From assembly GCF_041734735.1 (NCBI RefSeq), contig NC_134882.1, positions 20,570,928-20,634,927 on the forward strand: a DNA stretch of 64,000 nt, given 5' to 3'. Source of the stretch: Babylonia areolata (taxonomy: Eukaryota; Mollusca; Gastropoda; Neogastropoda; Buccinidae). The notes below the pieces were generated by a model, which was not told the DNA's origin, did not search any database, and saw only the letters and a list, made by a program, of their open reading frames with translations. The first letter of the stretch is position 1; each line of letters opens with the position of its first letter. A program made the position numbers and the translations under genes. Shown here piece after piece: positions 1 to 37,200 of the stretch.

Positions 1-267
1 AAGAGCACAAGAATCCACTTTTGCGTTAGGTTCTCGCTCCTTTGCCGGTGTATTGAATTTCGTTTCGTCACTAGATGTGGATAGACTTTACAGTGAAGGA
101 CACACTAATCCACCTTTGTATTAGTTTCTCACTCCCTTGTACACTGAATTTTGTTTCGTCTAGAATCACACTATGTAGATAGACTTAAAAAACTGAAGAA
201 CGCAAGAATCCTCCTGAGATATCAAAAAGACATTGCTCGGGCCTCCGTTACTGGTCTCTTTGCTTAC

Positions 268-269
<2 letters not shown>

Positions 270-358
<89 letters not shown>

Positions 359-374
359 TGTGTGTGTGTGTGTG
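270..374. repeat. (GT)n microsatellite
   Basis: About 52 dinucleotide units with one TATG interruption. Confidence 0.97.
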
Positions 375-838
375 ACCCCTTTTCTTCGGGGTCAGTTCAT
401 TTGTCAGCCAGGTGCAGACAGGCGAGGTCCCTTGGAAGTCAGTATCTATGGTAGGGCAAGGCAGGTCACCTAGACTTTCTTCTACCTATATTAACGTCAG
501 TGACACGGATATCACGCTTGGATGAACAAAAAAAAAAAAAAACCAAATAAAACCACCACCCCCATGTATATATATGATAGTCAGTCGTGTCCGACTATGA
601 CCAACAGAACAGCAGAGGAGGCAACTGCTGTTCCGACTATTCCACCCCCACCCCTATTCTACACACACCGGTTTGATTTGATATACTATTTTTTCCAACA
701 GTCACACATACATCAGTCCCTGTGTCGACATACCAGCACACCCTCTTCCCCTCTATCCCGCCTCCCCCAAAACACATGTACATACATGCATGCATACATA
801 TACATACATAGATACATACATGCATATACAGACAGACA

Positions 839-839
839 G

Positions 840-909
<70 letters not shown>

Positions 910-996
910 GTATATATATATGTACACACACACATATGTATATACTGGAACTTTGCACATTCCGATGCCAGCGCGGGTTGTGTGTGAGAGTGTGTG

Positions 997-1071
<75 letters not shown>
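839..1071. repeat. (CA)n, (TA)n and (GT)n compound microsatellites
   Basis: (CA)n 839-895, TA-rich 896-940, (GT)n about 998-1071. Confidence 0.95.
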
Positions 1072-1073
<2 letters not shown>

Positions 1074-1108
1074 CAAACACGCGCTGGTATCGGAATGCGC
1101 CAAGTTCC
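948..1108. repeat. Inverted repeat around a (GT)n tract
   Basis: The left arm 948-976 (ggaactttgcacattccgat, then gccagcgcg) matches the inverse complement of the 1080-1108 arm with about four mismatches. Confidence 0.8.
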
Positions 1109-1379
1109 AGTACAGACAAAAGCACTTCGTTTATCCCCGCCATCAAAACCAGCACAATTCCCAGGATATCGGCACTGGAACATGATAGGCGTATCAAATT
1201 CGTTTCCATGCCTATTCGACCATGAAAGACAAGGCAAGCATTGTAAAGCAACTGCGAATCAGAACCCACTTTTGTTGACAAAACGTAGCACTGATACCTA
1301 TATAAAACCACGTGAACTGCCATCAAATCCAGCATAACAATACAATACAATAAGATGCAATACAATATAATGCAATATG

Positions 1380-1860
1380 GTTCTTCTGGGGGTTTGAATG
1401 CTCTTTAAAAAAATGTCATTGCCTATGTTGTTTGTTGTATGGTGTCGCCATGACATTTTCTTTCTTCATTAAAAAAAAAAAAAAAGAAAAAAGAAAAAAA
1501 AGAAAAAAAGATTTCATGTCCATTCACTAGTAATTCTGTATACTGACCACAAAAGAAAGATGTTATTGTATGACTGCAGGAACTGTGGAATGGATGGACG
1601 AGAGAAGAGGAATAAAGACTGCTATGAAATGGAAACAAAAAACTATTATAATTACTGCAAAATGCGGTCAGATTACGAGTCTGTGAGTTAGGTTGATTAA
1701 CTTGAAATAACACTGAACATTTATGTGGCGGTTCTACGTTAGTCACTTAGAAATATAAATCTTTCAATCAGTAAGTACTTTGTCAAAGACGGTGGGAACA
1801 ATCAAGTTAAATTGCCGTTCGTGACAGTTTTGTGTGAAAGCCTGCAAACAAAGAATTCAA
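1380..1860. other. No gene seen
   Basis: AT-rich with an A-rich tract at 1470-1508 that follows an (ACAAT)n-like stretch. Confidence 0.6.
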
Positions 1861-1861
1861 A

Positions 1862-2274
1862 AGATTTCTTTCTTTCTTTCTTTCTTTCTTTTAAATCACG
1901 ACAGATTTCTCTGTGTGAAATTCGGGCTGCTCTCCCAAGGGAAAGCGCGTCGCTACACTACAGCGCCACCCATTTTTTGGTATTTTTTCCTGCGTGCAGT
2001 TTTATTTGTTTTTTCCTATCGAAGTGGGTTTTTCTACAGAATTTTGCCAGGAACAACCCGTTTGTTGCCGTGGGTTCTTTTACGTGCGCTAAGTGCATGC
2101 TGCACACGGGACCTCGGTTTATTGTCTCATCCGAATGACTAGCGTCCAGACCACCACTCAAGGTCTAGTGGAGGGGGAGAGATATCGGCGGCTGAGCCGT
2201 GATTCGAACCAGCGCGCTCAGATTCTCTCGCTTCCTAGGCGGACGCGTTACTTCTAGGCCATCACTCCACTTCA
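1862..2274 (-). mobile_element. SINE-A copy (tRNA-headed SINE, about 400 bp)
   Basis: Family read in sense: A-box-like TGGCCTAGAGGTAACGCGTC, B-box GGTTCGAATCACGG, central GACGATAAACCGAGGTCCCG, then ACTTAGCGCACGTAAAAGAA, CCACTTCGATAGGAAAAAC and an ATACAAATAC tail. This copy is near full length with a CTTT-rich edge in place of the simple tail. Confidence 0.85.
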
Positions 2275-2370
2275 TCATCTACACCTGACACAGAGGTCTT
2301 CCCCATTCCTCTTTCTATATCGTTATGCAGTATGCACTACTGATACTGATGGTGATGATGATGATGTGGG

Positions 2371-2375
<5 letters not shown>

Positions 2376-2409
<34 letters not shown>

Positions 2410-2868
2410 TGTGTGTCTGTGTGTGTGTCTGTGTGTGTTCCTGTCCTGTGCTGACCCCGTGATGACCTGTAACCTGGGGGTCACAACCTGGGAGTGAAAG
2501 CTAGATGGACCGAACCTTTCTCCAGCTGACTGCACGATACTCTTGAACTTAAAGCGAGCGTTCCGAGGGCGTGGCGGTCACGTCACGTTGCCCCCCAAAG
2601 GCCAGCGATGTGGGACAGCCAAAGCACTAACATGCCGTGTTGTACTGCCATTAACTGCTCCAGAAAGACCCCCCCCCACCAAACACCTTCAAGAAACTGC
2701 GTGATGATATTCGGGGGGTTCAGTTCGTTCGTTTATTTATTTATAGTCTGTTCATCCAAGATTATGATATCAGACTGATCGGGGGGTCAAGATCAGAGAG
2801 AAAACTTTCCAAGTTTGTCTTGTTCAAAGTTAGTAGTGAATGCGACACAGAGAGAGAGACAGAGTGAC

Positions 2869-2929
<61 letters not shown>

Positions 2930-3006
2930 GACAGAGAGACAGATAGAGACAGAGAGACAGGGAGAGAGGGAAAGAGAGAGACAGACAGAGAGAAAGAGCG
3001 CATGTG

Positions 3007-3076
<70 letters not shown>

Positions 3077-3077
3077 T

Positions 3078-3114
<37 letters not shown>

Positions 3115-3137
3115 TGTGTGTGTGTGTGTGTGTATGT

Positions 3138-3184
<47 letters not shown>

Positions 3185-3285
3185 TGTTTGTGGTTTATAC
3201 ATACAAATGAGCCAAAGAGAGAGACAGAAAGACAGAGACAGAAGCAGAGAGACAGAGTCGAGAGACAGACAGACAGATAGCGAAA
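2376..3285. repeat. Microsatellite-rich block
   Basis: (GT)n at 2376-2447; no gene seen at 2448-2845; then (GA)n and (GACA)n at 2848-3000, long interrupted (GT)n at 3001-3182 and more GACA at 3218-3280. Confidence 0.93.
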
Positions 3286-3798
3286 AGTCTTTGTCACATT
3301 CATGTCTGTCTTTGCTATGATAACTTTATCTCTATGGCTGTTGCTTTGGTTTATTTATAAAGCCTTTAAAAACATGCTTATTTTGCACAGTTTACATTGA
3401 TGCAAGTATTGTTTTGCCAACAATAAAAAAGAAGTAAAACATGGCGTCAGTGTGTATATTTCCATCACATCCAAGCAGAATTTTTATTCGTCATTTGTGG
3501 ATAAATATTCATACATTTTTCATTTACTGTGACAGTAAAGTCTTGTCAGAACTGTTGTATTTGGCACAAGCAGTGCCAAAATAATTACAGTTGTTATCCA
3601 CCATTCCCATTTCTTTTAAGACTGACATTTGCCCATATGGATCATTGGCATTTGAAACCATTTCATCAGCATCAGTGAATTAAATGTAAGATTTTAAACA
3701 TTTCTTCCAGTCATTTTGTATATAAGCTTTTAAAAAAAATATTTGTCGCATTTCATATTATTTTTGATAAGAGAATCATAATTTGGATCTGACATGGA

Positions 3799-4224
3799 CT
3801 GATGGCCTAGAGTTAACGCGTCCGGCTAGGAAGTGAGAGAATTTGAGCGCGCTGTTTCGAATCACGGCTCAGCCGCAGATATTGTATCCCCCTCCACTAG
3901 ACCTTGAGTGGTGGTCTGGACGTTAGTCATTCCGATGCGACGATTAACCGAGGTCTCGTGTGCAGCATGCACTTAACGCACGTAAAAGAAGCCACAGCAA
4001 CACAAGGGTTGATCCTGGCAAAATTTAGTAGAAAAATCCACTTCGATAGGAAAAACAAAAACAAACAAACAAAATATATATACAGGAAAAAAATACAAAA
4101 AAAGGGGTGGCGCTGTAGTGTAGTGACGCACTCTCCCTGGGGAGAGCAGCCCGAATTTCACACAGAGAAATCTGTTGTGACAAAACAGAAAAATACAATA
4201 CCATACAATACAATACAATACATA
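3799..4224 (+). mobile_element. SINE-A copy
   Basis: Head at 3799 (gatggcctagagttaacgcg), tail (ATACA)n at about 4200-4224. Near full length. Confidence 0.85.
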
Positions 4225-4338
4225 CGTTAACTTTGTCAAGAAAAATGGGGTGCTTAATGAAATCTGTAATTTTTAAAACAGATTCCAGTTGGGTTTTTTT
4301 GTTTGTTTGTTTGTTTTGTATTGTATCTTCTGATATAT

Positions 4339-4389
<51 letters not shown>

Positions 4390-4619
4390 GAAATTGTTTA
4401 TGGAAATTGTTTGTTCATGTAAGACCATAGCTCCAAACAGCACAAAAACAAAATGCATAGTCTTTACAGAAATGACAAAATATATCACATTCTATATAAC
4501 TCCTGTATCTGAAATAATGAGTATAAATATCAGACACTCCAAAACAAAATTTCGATGTAATTTACTTTACAAAGCGGGTCACGTTAAGATGTAAATTGAG
4601 ATAGTCCATTGAACATAGA

Positions 4620-5640
4620 ATGTGTCTGGGGTCTTTCGCTTGTCTGAATATGGTGCTGTCAGCTCTGCCAGTTACTGTCAATAAGACTTTGACGAAGATC
4701 ACGAATAAACATGTGAACGTTTCGTACCTCTTGATTTATCCTGACATGCCCATATCCATATTCAAACAAACATATTTTTTTACATGAGTTGCCAAGTTCC
4801 TTTTACCCCCAGCATCGAGATGTAAAAGCATTGAATATGCTTTATGCGGTAGCCTATTTTCATCCATACAAATTATCTTTAGCCAGTACTTTATGCAGCG
4901 CAGAACACAATTAATTACAATGGGATATCTTTCAGTTTGTCTGCAATTTAAGTCACTTGGTGTGCGTCTATCTACACTTTAACATATTTTCAAAGCATCC
5001 AAAAAAGATCTTTTCAAAGCATACAAAAGCTCCTTCTCAAACTGTTCAGCTGCTTTTTTTGATCCCCATAATTCATCTCCCATACTGAACAATTGGCTTA
5101 ACTTTAGTATCAAACAGTTTAAAAGCATTGACTCGCTAAATCTTTACAAGCACCCATAAAACTTGATTTTGTAGGAAAAAAAAAGCCTAGATATTTATAA
5201 ACAATTACATCAGGCATAAAAGTTTCGTCATAGGACCACATTTTCTACTGGATAACTAACCTCCTTTTCTGATTACACTTATATTGCTTTTGAGTAAATG
5301 AACTTTTAAGTCTGGAGCAACTGCGGCGCTATGTAAACTATTCAACTGCTTCTGCAGACCAACAACAGTTTTAGACATTAAAATTACACCATCAGCCAAT
5401 ATTAAAATATAAAGTTCCAGGGTATCAAATTAAGAAAGTGTTGAATCATGTCTGCTATTTCGGATAACTTCAAGAGCTAATTCGTTTAGAAATAAAGAAA
5501 ACAAAACTGGGCTGCAGACATCGCCCTGCTTGACACCAGATGTACAATTATCATCTTTAGTCAGTTTGTTTCCGTCTTTCACCCGGGCTTTCACACTAGT
5601 GTACATGCCCTCAATACACTTAACAGTTTTCTTTTAATGC
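4620..5640 (-). mobile_element. Decayed non-LTR retrotransposon (LINE) reverse-transcriptase fragment
   Basis: Minus-strand frames with several stops and shifts still read GMYTSVKARVKDGNKLT, SGVKQGD, SPVLFSLFLNELALEVI (RT domain) and, further on, the post-RT INCVLRCIKYWLKIICMDEN and HLDAGGKRNLATHVKKY. The YADD box reads as an altered LADG. It is an old 5'-truncated copy. Confidence 0.72.
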
Positions 5641-5718
5641 CACTCTTCAACCAAATGGGCCATAACAAATTTCGGTTGACTGAATGTGCAACGTTGAACT
5701 CTTGCCCATTTCCGGTAA

Positions 5719-5812
5719 TGCGCAAACATTTGCGCATCACTGGTAATGCTCAAGCCACTTTGCTCATTACCAGTAACGGGGGCAAAAACTGCTGCGTATT
5801 ACCAGTAATAAG
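5719..5812. repeat. Palindrome cluster
   Basis: TGCGCAAACATTTGCGCA at 5719-5736 (8-bp stem), then ACTGGTAATG at 5739-5748 paired with CATTACCAGT at 5765-5774 and a further attaccagtaat at about 5799. Confidence 0.8.
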
Positions 5813-5829
5813 CAAATTGCCGCATATCT

Positions 5830-7062
5830 GAACCACTGTTAGCCATTAGTTAAAAAACATGATTTATCAAACACAATACATTGACAAAGCTCTCAAAATA
5901 TCTACCAAATATCACATATTATAATTATGTGTATTTCCACTTCGGTCGAATAGTCTCCATTTTGTATAAACAAAGTAGCCCATTGGTACAAAACTACATT
6001 GCGTCGGAATTTGCCCATGTAAATCTTTCTCACATAAACAATGTACCCACATGAGAAAGTCTTCCACATACAGAGCTGGTGAAGTTAGCCTATCTGTTCA
6101 TCCACATCTCACCATGACGACCCAACTCACAAAATAGGTTGGTCAAACCTCAAAACTAACTCAAGGAGTAACCTAACAAAACACTATATTCAACACACTC
6201 CATCTCTGTGGTTTCATATGTAATAATAATAATAATAATAATAGAACACAATGATTGCATTGATTCAACACTTAGTTCAACATCTGACAAGTCACTGAAA
6301 AAATAGCAAACATATTGTGGCGAAAGACAATGGTTTAAACTGTAGGATCATAACCATTTGAGCCGAATTTGATATCCCACTCATAACAAAAAATAATAAA
6401 AACTTAAGAGATGGACGGAGACAGGGAGAAAGATAAGAGGGAAGACCCTGGCCAATAGTACACCCATTTAACGGCTACACCCAACATGTCATCATCGTTT
6501 CTTTCAGTCAGCCACTTCATGAACAAATTAAGCCACACAAACACTGGCTGCACTCTCACACAAATCAATATTATTTCTGCATCAACATGACTAGTTACAT
6601 TTAAGCCTGTAGTACAGCTGACCTCGGTAATTAAACATCAGGTAAAAGGCAGTGTACAGTTGCGGGGTGGAAAAGGGAAAAAGATACGATGATTCCTCTG
6701 ACACAAACTAGTTGCCTTCATGAAAGAAAACCAACAGTGGAAGACACAAACATTACATGAACTCGTACAGTTTCAAGTTAAACGTTTTCAGCCAGTAATG
6801 CTGTTATTTTTTCGAAAGTATAAGCAAGGAAAACATATCCCCTCAGGGATATGAAACATTTGAAGTCATTCCCCAAACAAGCTGCATACATTCTAAACAA
6901 TCTCCCATTTAAGATCTACTGACATGTCTTGGGGTTCTTGATTTCCGCAGGACACTAAAACTCTCAGGGTCAATGTCATAATAACAGAAGCCAGCTGACT
7001 GAAGAAGAGAAGACTCAAAAGTAAATACAACGTCAAAAAATACAAAATGGACAACAGTTAAA

Positions 7063-7096
<34 letters not shown>

Positions 7097-7240
7097 TATA
7101 AAAGAAAGAAAAGGAAAATTACCAAACAGATGACATATTTCACCTTTCCCGAACACCTACACCCATGGTTTATGCCCAATAACTCATGTGATTTCAAAGA
7201 AACTTATACATTATTTAACAACTTTGTCAATATAGCATCA
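5830..7240. other. No gene seen
   Basis: AT-rich, with (TAA)n at about 6222-6243 and an A/TA tract at 7061-7100. No open frame with family signal. Confidence 0.6.
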
Positions 7241-7256
7241 TATTATATATCCAAGA

Positions 7257-7505
7257 AAAAGTCTCTCTGCGTACGTCAATATAGGAGCAAATGAACAGGA
7301 AAGTCTCTCTGCGTACGTCAATAAAGGAGCAAATGAACAGGAAAGTCTCTCTGTGCACGTAAATAAAGGAGCAAATGAACAGGAAAGTCTCTCTGTGTAC
7401 GTCAATAAAGGAGTAAATGAACAGGAAAGTCTCTCTGTGCACGTAAATAAAGGAGCAAATGAACAGGAAAGTCTCTCTGTGTACGTCAATAAAGGAGTAA
7501 GTGAA
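7257..7505. repeat. 42-bp minisatellite, about 6 copies
   Basis: Unit starts gaaagtctctctgcgtacgt and ends ggagcaaatgaacag. It lies downstream of the macro-PARP stop. A 42-bp period keeps several minus-strand frames open. Confidence 0.9.
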
Positions 7506-7965
7506 GAGTAATAGTTGAAGTACGTCGTAGATGTGTGCACACCCATACTCACAAAGGAAAAACCTTGCGCACCAAAGTACGTTGTGGGTATGTGGACATC
7601 CACGCTATTTTTCAGAGAGACCGCATCTCTCCTCCACACACTCTGTGCACACTAAATTAAATCAAGGCCTTACTGGTTCAAGTGAAGCTGACCAATCCAA
7701 AACAAAAGGTGATGGACCACACACAAAGCTTTATAGTACACGCTGACATTTTTTTCCCAGAATGCAAATGGCCAAACATGCGTGTTGTGATTGTCTACCA
7801 AAAATTATGTCTCTGGCTTGACTTGTGCGTTTCAATTTCTGTAGCAGCCCATCTGTCTCTTGCTCTCTGTGTCTCTATTTGACCTCCATTCTCTCCCACT
7901 CTCTCTTCACCTCTCTGTGCCTGGCTCCCCTCCCGCATTTCCTCACCACCCACACACACACCACT

Positions 7966-32927
<24,962 letters not shown>

Positions 32928-33124
32928 GTCTGCCAAGAAGTTACACCCTGTAGTAGACCTATATTTCGCATTGATTCCAAAATCTGATGGCAAAAGATCC
33001 AGTGGTATTCCCAGAATGTCGAGCTGGCTCTTCTCTGCTTTTTCACAACGATGACTTGGTAGCCTTTCACTCAACAAATTCAGTCGTCTCTCAACTCTTT
33101 CCTATAATAGAGTGAAACCCACCC

Positions 33125-33146
33125 TTTCAGTTTCGGTTTCGTTTCC
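33125..33146 (-). promoter_or_regulatory. ISRE/IRF-type tandem GAAA element upstream of the macro-PARP
   Basis: On the minus strand the site contains GAAACGAAACCGAAACTGAA: four GAAA units at the short spacing IRF proteins use, including an exact GAAANNGAAACT core. It lies about 200 bp upstream of the macro-PARP ATG and about 1.07 kb from the FRG1 ATG. Vertebrate PARP14 and its relatives are interferon-stimulated. Function here is inferred. Confidence 0.7.
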
Positions 33147-33705
33147 GGTTCGCATCACGGCTGACTAGAATATGAGAGTCTATATATTTATGACTGTGGG
33201 TTAATTATTACAACGTTACTGGATTTTTTTATGATGAATTATGAAAAAGAGAAGTTTGTGTAAATAATGTTACGCACGTATCTGTGTTGCTTTGTCCATT
33301 TAAAGCATCGCTTAATTGATACTTCCTGATGTGTTTGGTGAGTGCTCTGTCTTCACGAAAGTGGGCTACACTTTTCTCGCGTCCACTGATGGCTCACCTC
33401 TGGTCGCGATTCACAATTTTGTAGACTGCATCATGTTCACCGCTTCTGAATTGTAGACTAATTCGAAAAACCAGTTAGCTGACGGAAAGAATCCTGTCCG
33501 TGGACGCCGTATAAAACATTAAAATGTAGGCCGACAAGAAGCCGGATCTATCTGAAGACGTTTACTTCTTATCTCTGTATATATGATATACTATAGCCAG
33601 GGGAAGAAACTTGATAACAACGTGACTAGAACTTGTGTTTCCCAGCGAGTCAAAAAACACAGGCGCATTAAGAAAGGAAAATATTTTGGATTTGTCTGCT
33701 GGAGT

Positions 33706-33751
33706 GTGTGTGTGTGTTGTGCGTGAGTGCGTACACACACACACACACACG

Positions 33752-33832
<81 letters not shown>

Positions 33833-33837
33833 ACACG

Positions 33838-33894
<57 letters not shown>

Positions 33895-33949
33895 TATGCA
33901 ATCTCTCTCTGTCTCTCTCTTACACACACACACGCGCGCGCGCGCGCTC
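33706..33949. repeat. Long (CA)n(CG)n array in the PARP-FRG1 intergenic promoter region
   Basis: About 200 bp of CA repeats with CACG interruptions, between the two divergent start codons. Confidence 0.95.
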
Positions 33950-34218
33950 TAAATGCATATACTTGTTTATGTTTTCGTCACGTCAACAATTAAAAACATA
34001 AGTGCACTTTTAATGCAATAAATAGCTGCCGATAAAACTCAAAGTTCTTTGGGTGGTTTTAAATTTGTTGACTATAAAGCGGATGTAAAGAGATAAAAGT
34101 AATGGGAGAGCACTCTAACTTTTATTTCCATTTTGAGACGTCTTGCATGGGGTTGAAAAACAAACAAAAATATCGTCGATTCCATTTCTCTTGTTTACTG
34201 TGTGAGAAGTTACCATAA

Positions 34219-34283
34219 ATGGCTGATTCATATTCTTTTGTGAAGGGTGGGAAACTCACTTTGAAAGGAAACAAAGACAAAAA
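34219..34283 (+). CDS. FRG1: FRG1 exon 1
   Basis: ATG then [19 protein letters not shown]; donor GTAAGT. Matches the family N-terminus. Confidence 0.95.
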
Positions 34284-37200
34284 GTAAGTTTCTCAAAGAA
34301 AAATAATATCTGTTTTATCACTCAACAGTGCAGTTCAACTCTTCAGTGTTTATTTTTCGTGTCCAACTGAGACCAGCAGAACAGCAAAGAGGGCAACTAC
34401 TGTCCTATCTGGATTAGAATTTGATTGTAGTGGAGAATGTTGTGCCCAAGTTACATCCCCGCACTCTTGCCCAAGAGCATTTTAGGACAGTCAATGAGTC
34501 AAGGTTGGGATGGTTCGGAGGTTCCCATTTCAATATCGAGTAATTAAGTTGCACTCTTTTCCTCCACCTCTCCAGTGTTTTTTTTTTAAAGGTTTTAATT
34601 TTGTTATTTCATTTTAAAAAATCTCAGACAGTGTTGAGAGAACGTGTATCACTGTATGTTCCTCTGTGTGTGTATGTGCGTCACTTTGTGTGTGTGTGCG
34701 TGCGTGTGTGTATGTGTGTGCGCGCGTGTGTGTATGTGTGTGCATAAATTAATCATGCATGATTTAATGGATCTCACTCTTAATCTTAGTACCTGTAATG
34801 TTTCTCAGCTCTGTCAGTCTCTTTCAGCTTTCACACCCATCTTCCTATCCCCCCGCTCTCTCTCCTACTGTCTTACTTTTAGTCTCCATTCATTTCTTAT
34901 CAGTTTGTATGTATACATTATAGTGGATTCGTTTTTCCCTGGTGTTTTACTTTTTTTTCCCATGCATATGTTCAGTGCAGGTTACTTTTTTTTTCCACTC
35001 ATATGTTCAATGCAGGTTTTAAGACATGGCTTGAGGTTATTGAGAAATCCATGATGGCAACTGAATGTGATTGCCAAAAAGCAAAGCCGTGGGCTAGTCA
35101 AACTGCATACGATGGACACATTGAGTGACAAGACATGCACACGTACCCAGCAGGCCCACTGAAAACAGAAACATATGCCATAAGAGGAAAACTTGAATTA
35201 TGAATCAGTGGTTCAGGCACACTGGCTGCACACACACACACACACACACACACACTGACACACCGTCAGACACACACGCAGGCAAGACACAGACACATAC
35301 ATACAGACAGACACACACACACGTGTGTGTTAGTGTGTGTGAGTGTGCCCGGTGTGTGTTTTATGTTTGATTTTTTTCACCTTGATATGGCCTTGAGCTA
35401 AGACGGGCTGTATGAATACAGGATACAGGAAAGTAAGATGGGTGCATTGGCCATATGGTTACTCAGGTTATAGCTGGTTTCTCACCTAAAATTCTAGAAT
35501 TCAATCCCCAGTTTTGGCACACCTAATGGGTTAAGGGTGGAGATTTTTCCAGTCTCTCAGGTTGACATATATGCAGATCTAATCTACAATTGCCTCAACG
35601 GCTCAAGATCCTTTGTGTGTATAGACATGCAGAAGATGAAATATGCACATTACAAATCCTGTAATCATGTCAGCATTCAGTTGGCAATGGAAACAAGAAT
35701 GCATCCAGCATGGACATCCTTGAAAATGGAGTGTGGCTGCCAATATTACTTGGTAAAAAAATGGTCATTAACGTAAGAGCCCACTGCACACACCATATGA
35801 GTGAACATGAGTGTTGCACTTGCAGCCAATGAATGTAGAAGAAGAAGAATAGTTTTATCAAGAATTCTTGATGATTAACTGAATCTCACTATTTTTAGTT
35901 TTTACAGTGATCTGCTATTTTCAGGAGTGTCTGATAATATATGCCCACTTGCTGATTTCAGACTGAAGAAGCACAAGCACAAGAAGAAGAGAAAGCATGA
36001 CGAAAGTAGCATGGGAGAATCTTCGAGTACAGTCTCACACAACAGAGAGGACACACAGGATCATGGTATCAGATGCTTTGGTGTAGTTAAGAAAATCTTT
36101 TAAACCATGAATTCATCATAAAAAGTTGGTGAAGCACTTGATTTAGCATTATCATCATAACAAGTACCTGTTCAAGATAACATCTATAGAAAAGATGATG
36201 GGCACAATTACTGAGTGGTTTAAGCATTGGACTTTCAATCTGAGGGTCCAGGGTTAAAATCTCAGTAACTGCGCCTGGTGGGTAAAGGGTGGAGATTTTT
36301 CTGGTCTCCAAAGTCAAAATATGTGCAGATCTGCAAGTGCCTGAACCCCCTTCATGTGTATGCGCATCCAGAAGAACAATTATGCAGGTTAAAGGTCCTA
36401 TAATCCATGTCAGCATTAGGTGGGTTCTGGAAAGAAGAACATATCCAGCATGCATGCCCCCCAAAATGGAGTATGACTGTCTACATGGTGGCATAAATAA
36501 ACAAAATGGTCATGCACATAAATTGTTACACGTCTGTCTGGGTGTGTAGGTGTGAGTGCCTGAAATCTGAATGACACAGGAAATGAATGATCAGCGCCCA
36601 GTGGCAGCCGTTGTACAAATGACTTGGTCTCCAACAGAGGATAGGCGTTTCTTAGTATCCGTATCATCATCATTCAAAAGAAAGATATTTGAAAAATTGT
36701 GTAATTAGAAATTTATTTATTACCCCTTCATAATGTGTGATATATATATGTATATATCTATATCTAATAATCTATATCTATATATCTCTATATACATATA
36801 TGTGTGTATATATCTATATCTAGGTATTTAGTGAAACTTTGACATACTTCATCTCCTGTTTATCATAGTTTGTAATAAATGTATTGTGAAAAAAGATGAC
36901 AGCTTATGCAGTGTAATGGTCATGATTGAAGTCAACTTTTAGAAATTAACTTCTGTGATTATCAATATTATCACTACCAAAATACACCTTCATCAATACT
37001 TAACAATAGTAGGGCTAGAATTGAAGGAATAATTATTATGGTAATAAATCTATGGAATTGTAATTTTTTTTTTAATGTTATGATGATTTTTTTTTTTTTC
37101 AACTGATGAAAGATGCATTGACAGGTGGCTGGTGGGAGATCAAGAAATTTGATGACATCAGCGGCAATGTGGCTTTTGAGATAGGTGACCGAACGTACGT

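Noticed and set aside
151-375. Cys/Val-repeat and Thr/His-repeat open frames
   Set aside because: They are translations of (GT)n/(CA)n microsatellites; the same applies to dozens of such frames across the window.
637-1365. 242-codon minus-strand open frame
   Set aside because: Length comes mainly from CA and TA repeats; the flanks show no family signal or splice context.
1958-2161. Similar short frames (MSGGLDASHSDE, KFGLLSPGRARRYTT and relatives) at many places
   Set aside because: They are translations of SINE-A copies, not genes.
2762-3320. Ser/Leu/Cys-rich frames on both strands
   Set aside because: They arise from (GACA)n, (GA)n and (GT)n low-complexity DNA.
7238-7639. 133-codon minus-strand frame with 14-residue repeats
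   Set aside because: Caused by the 42-bp minisatellite, whose period is a multiple of three; no start or splice context ties it to the macro-PARP.
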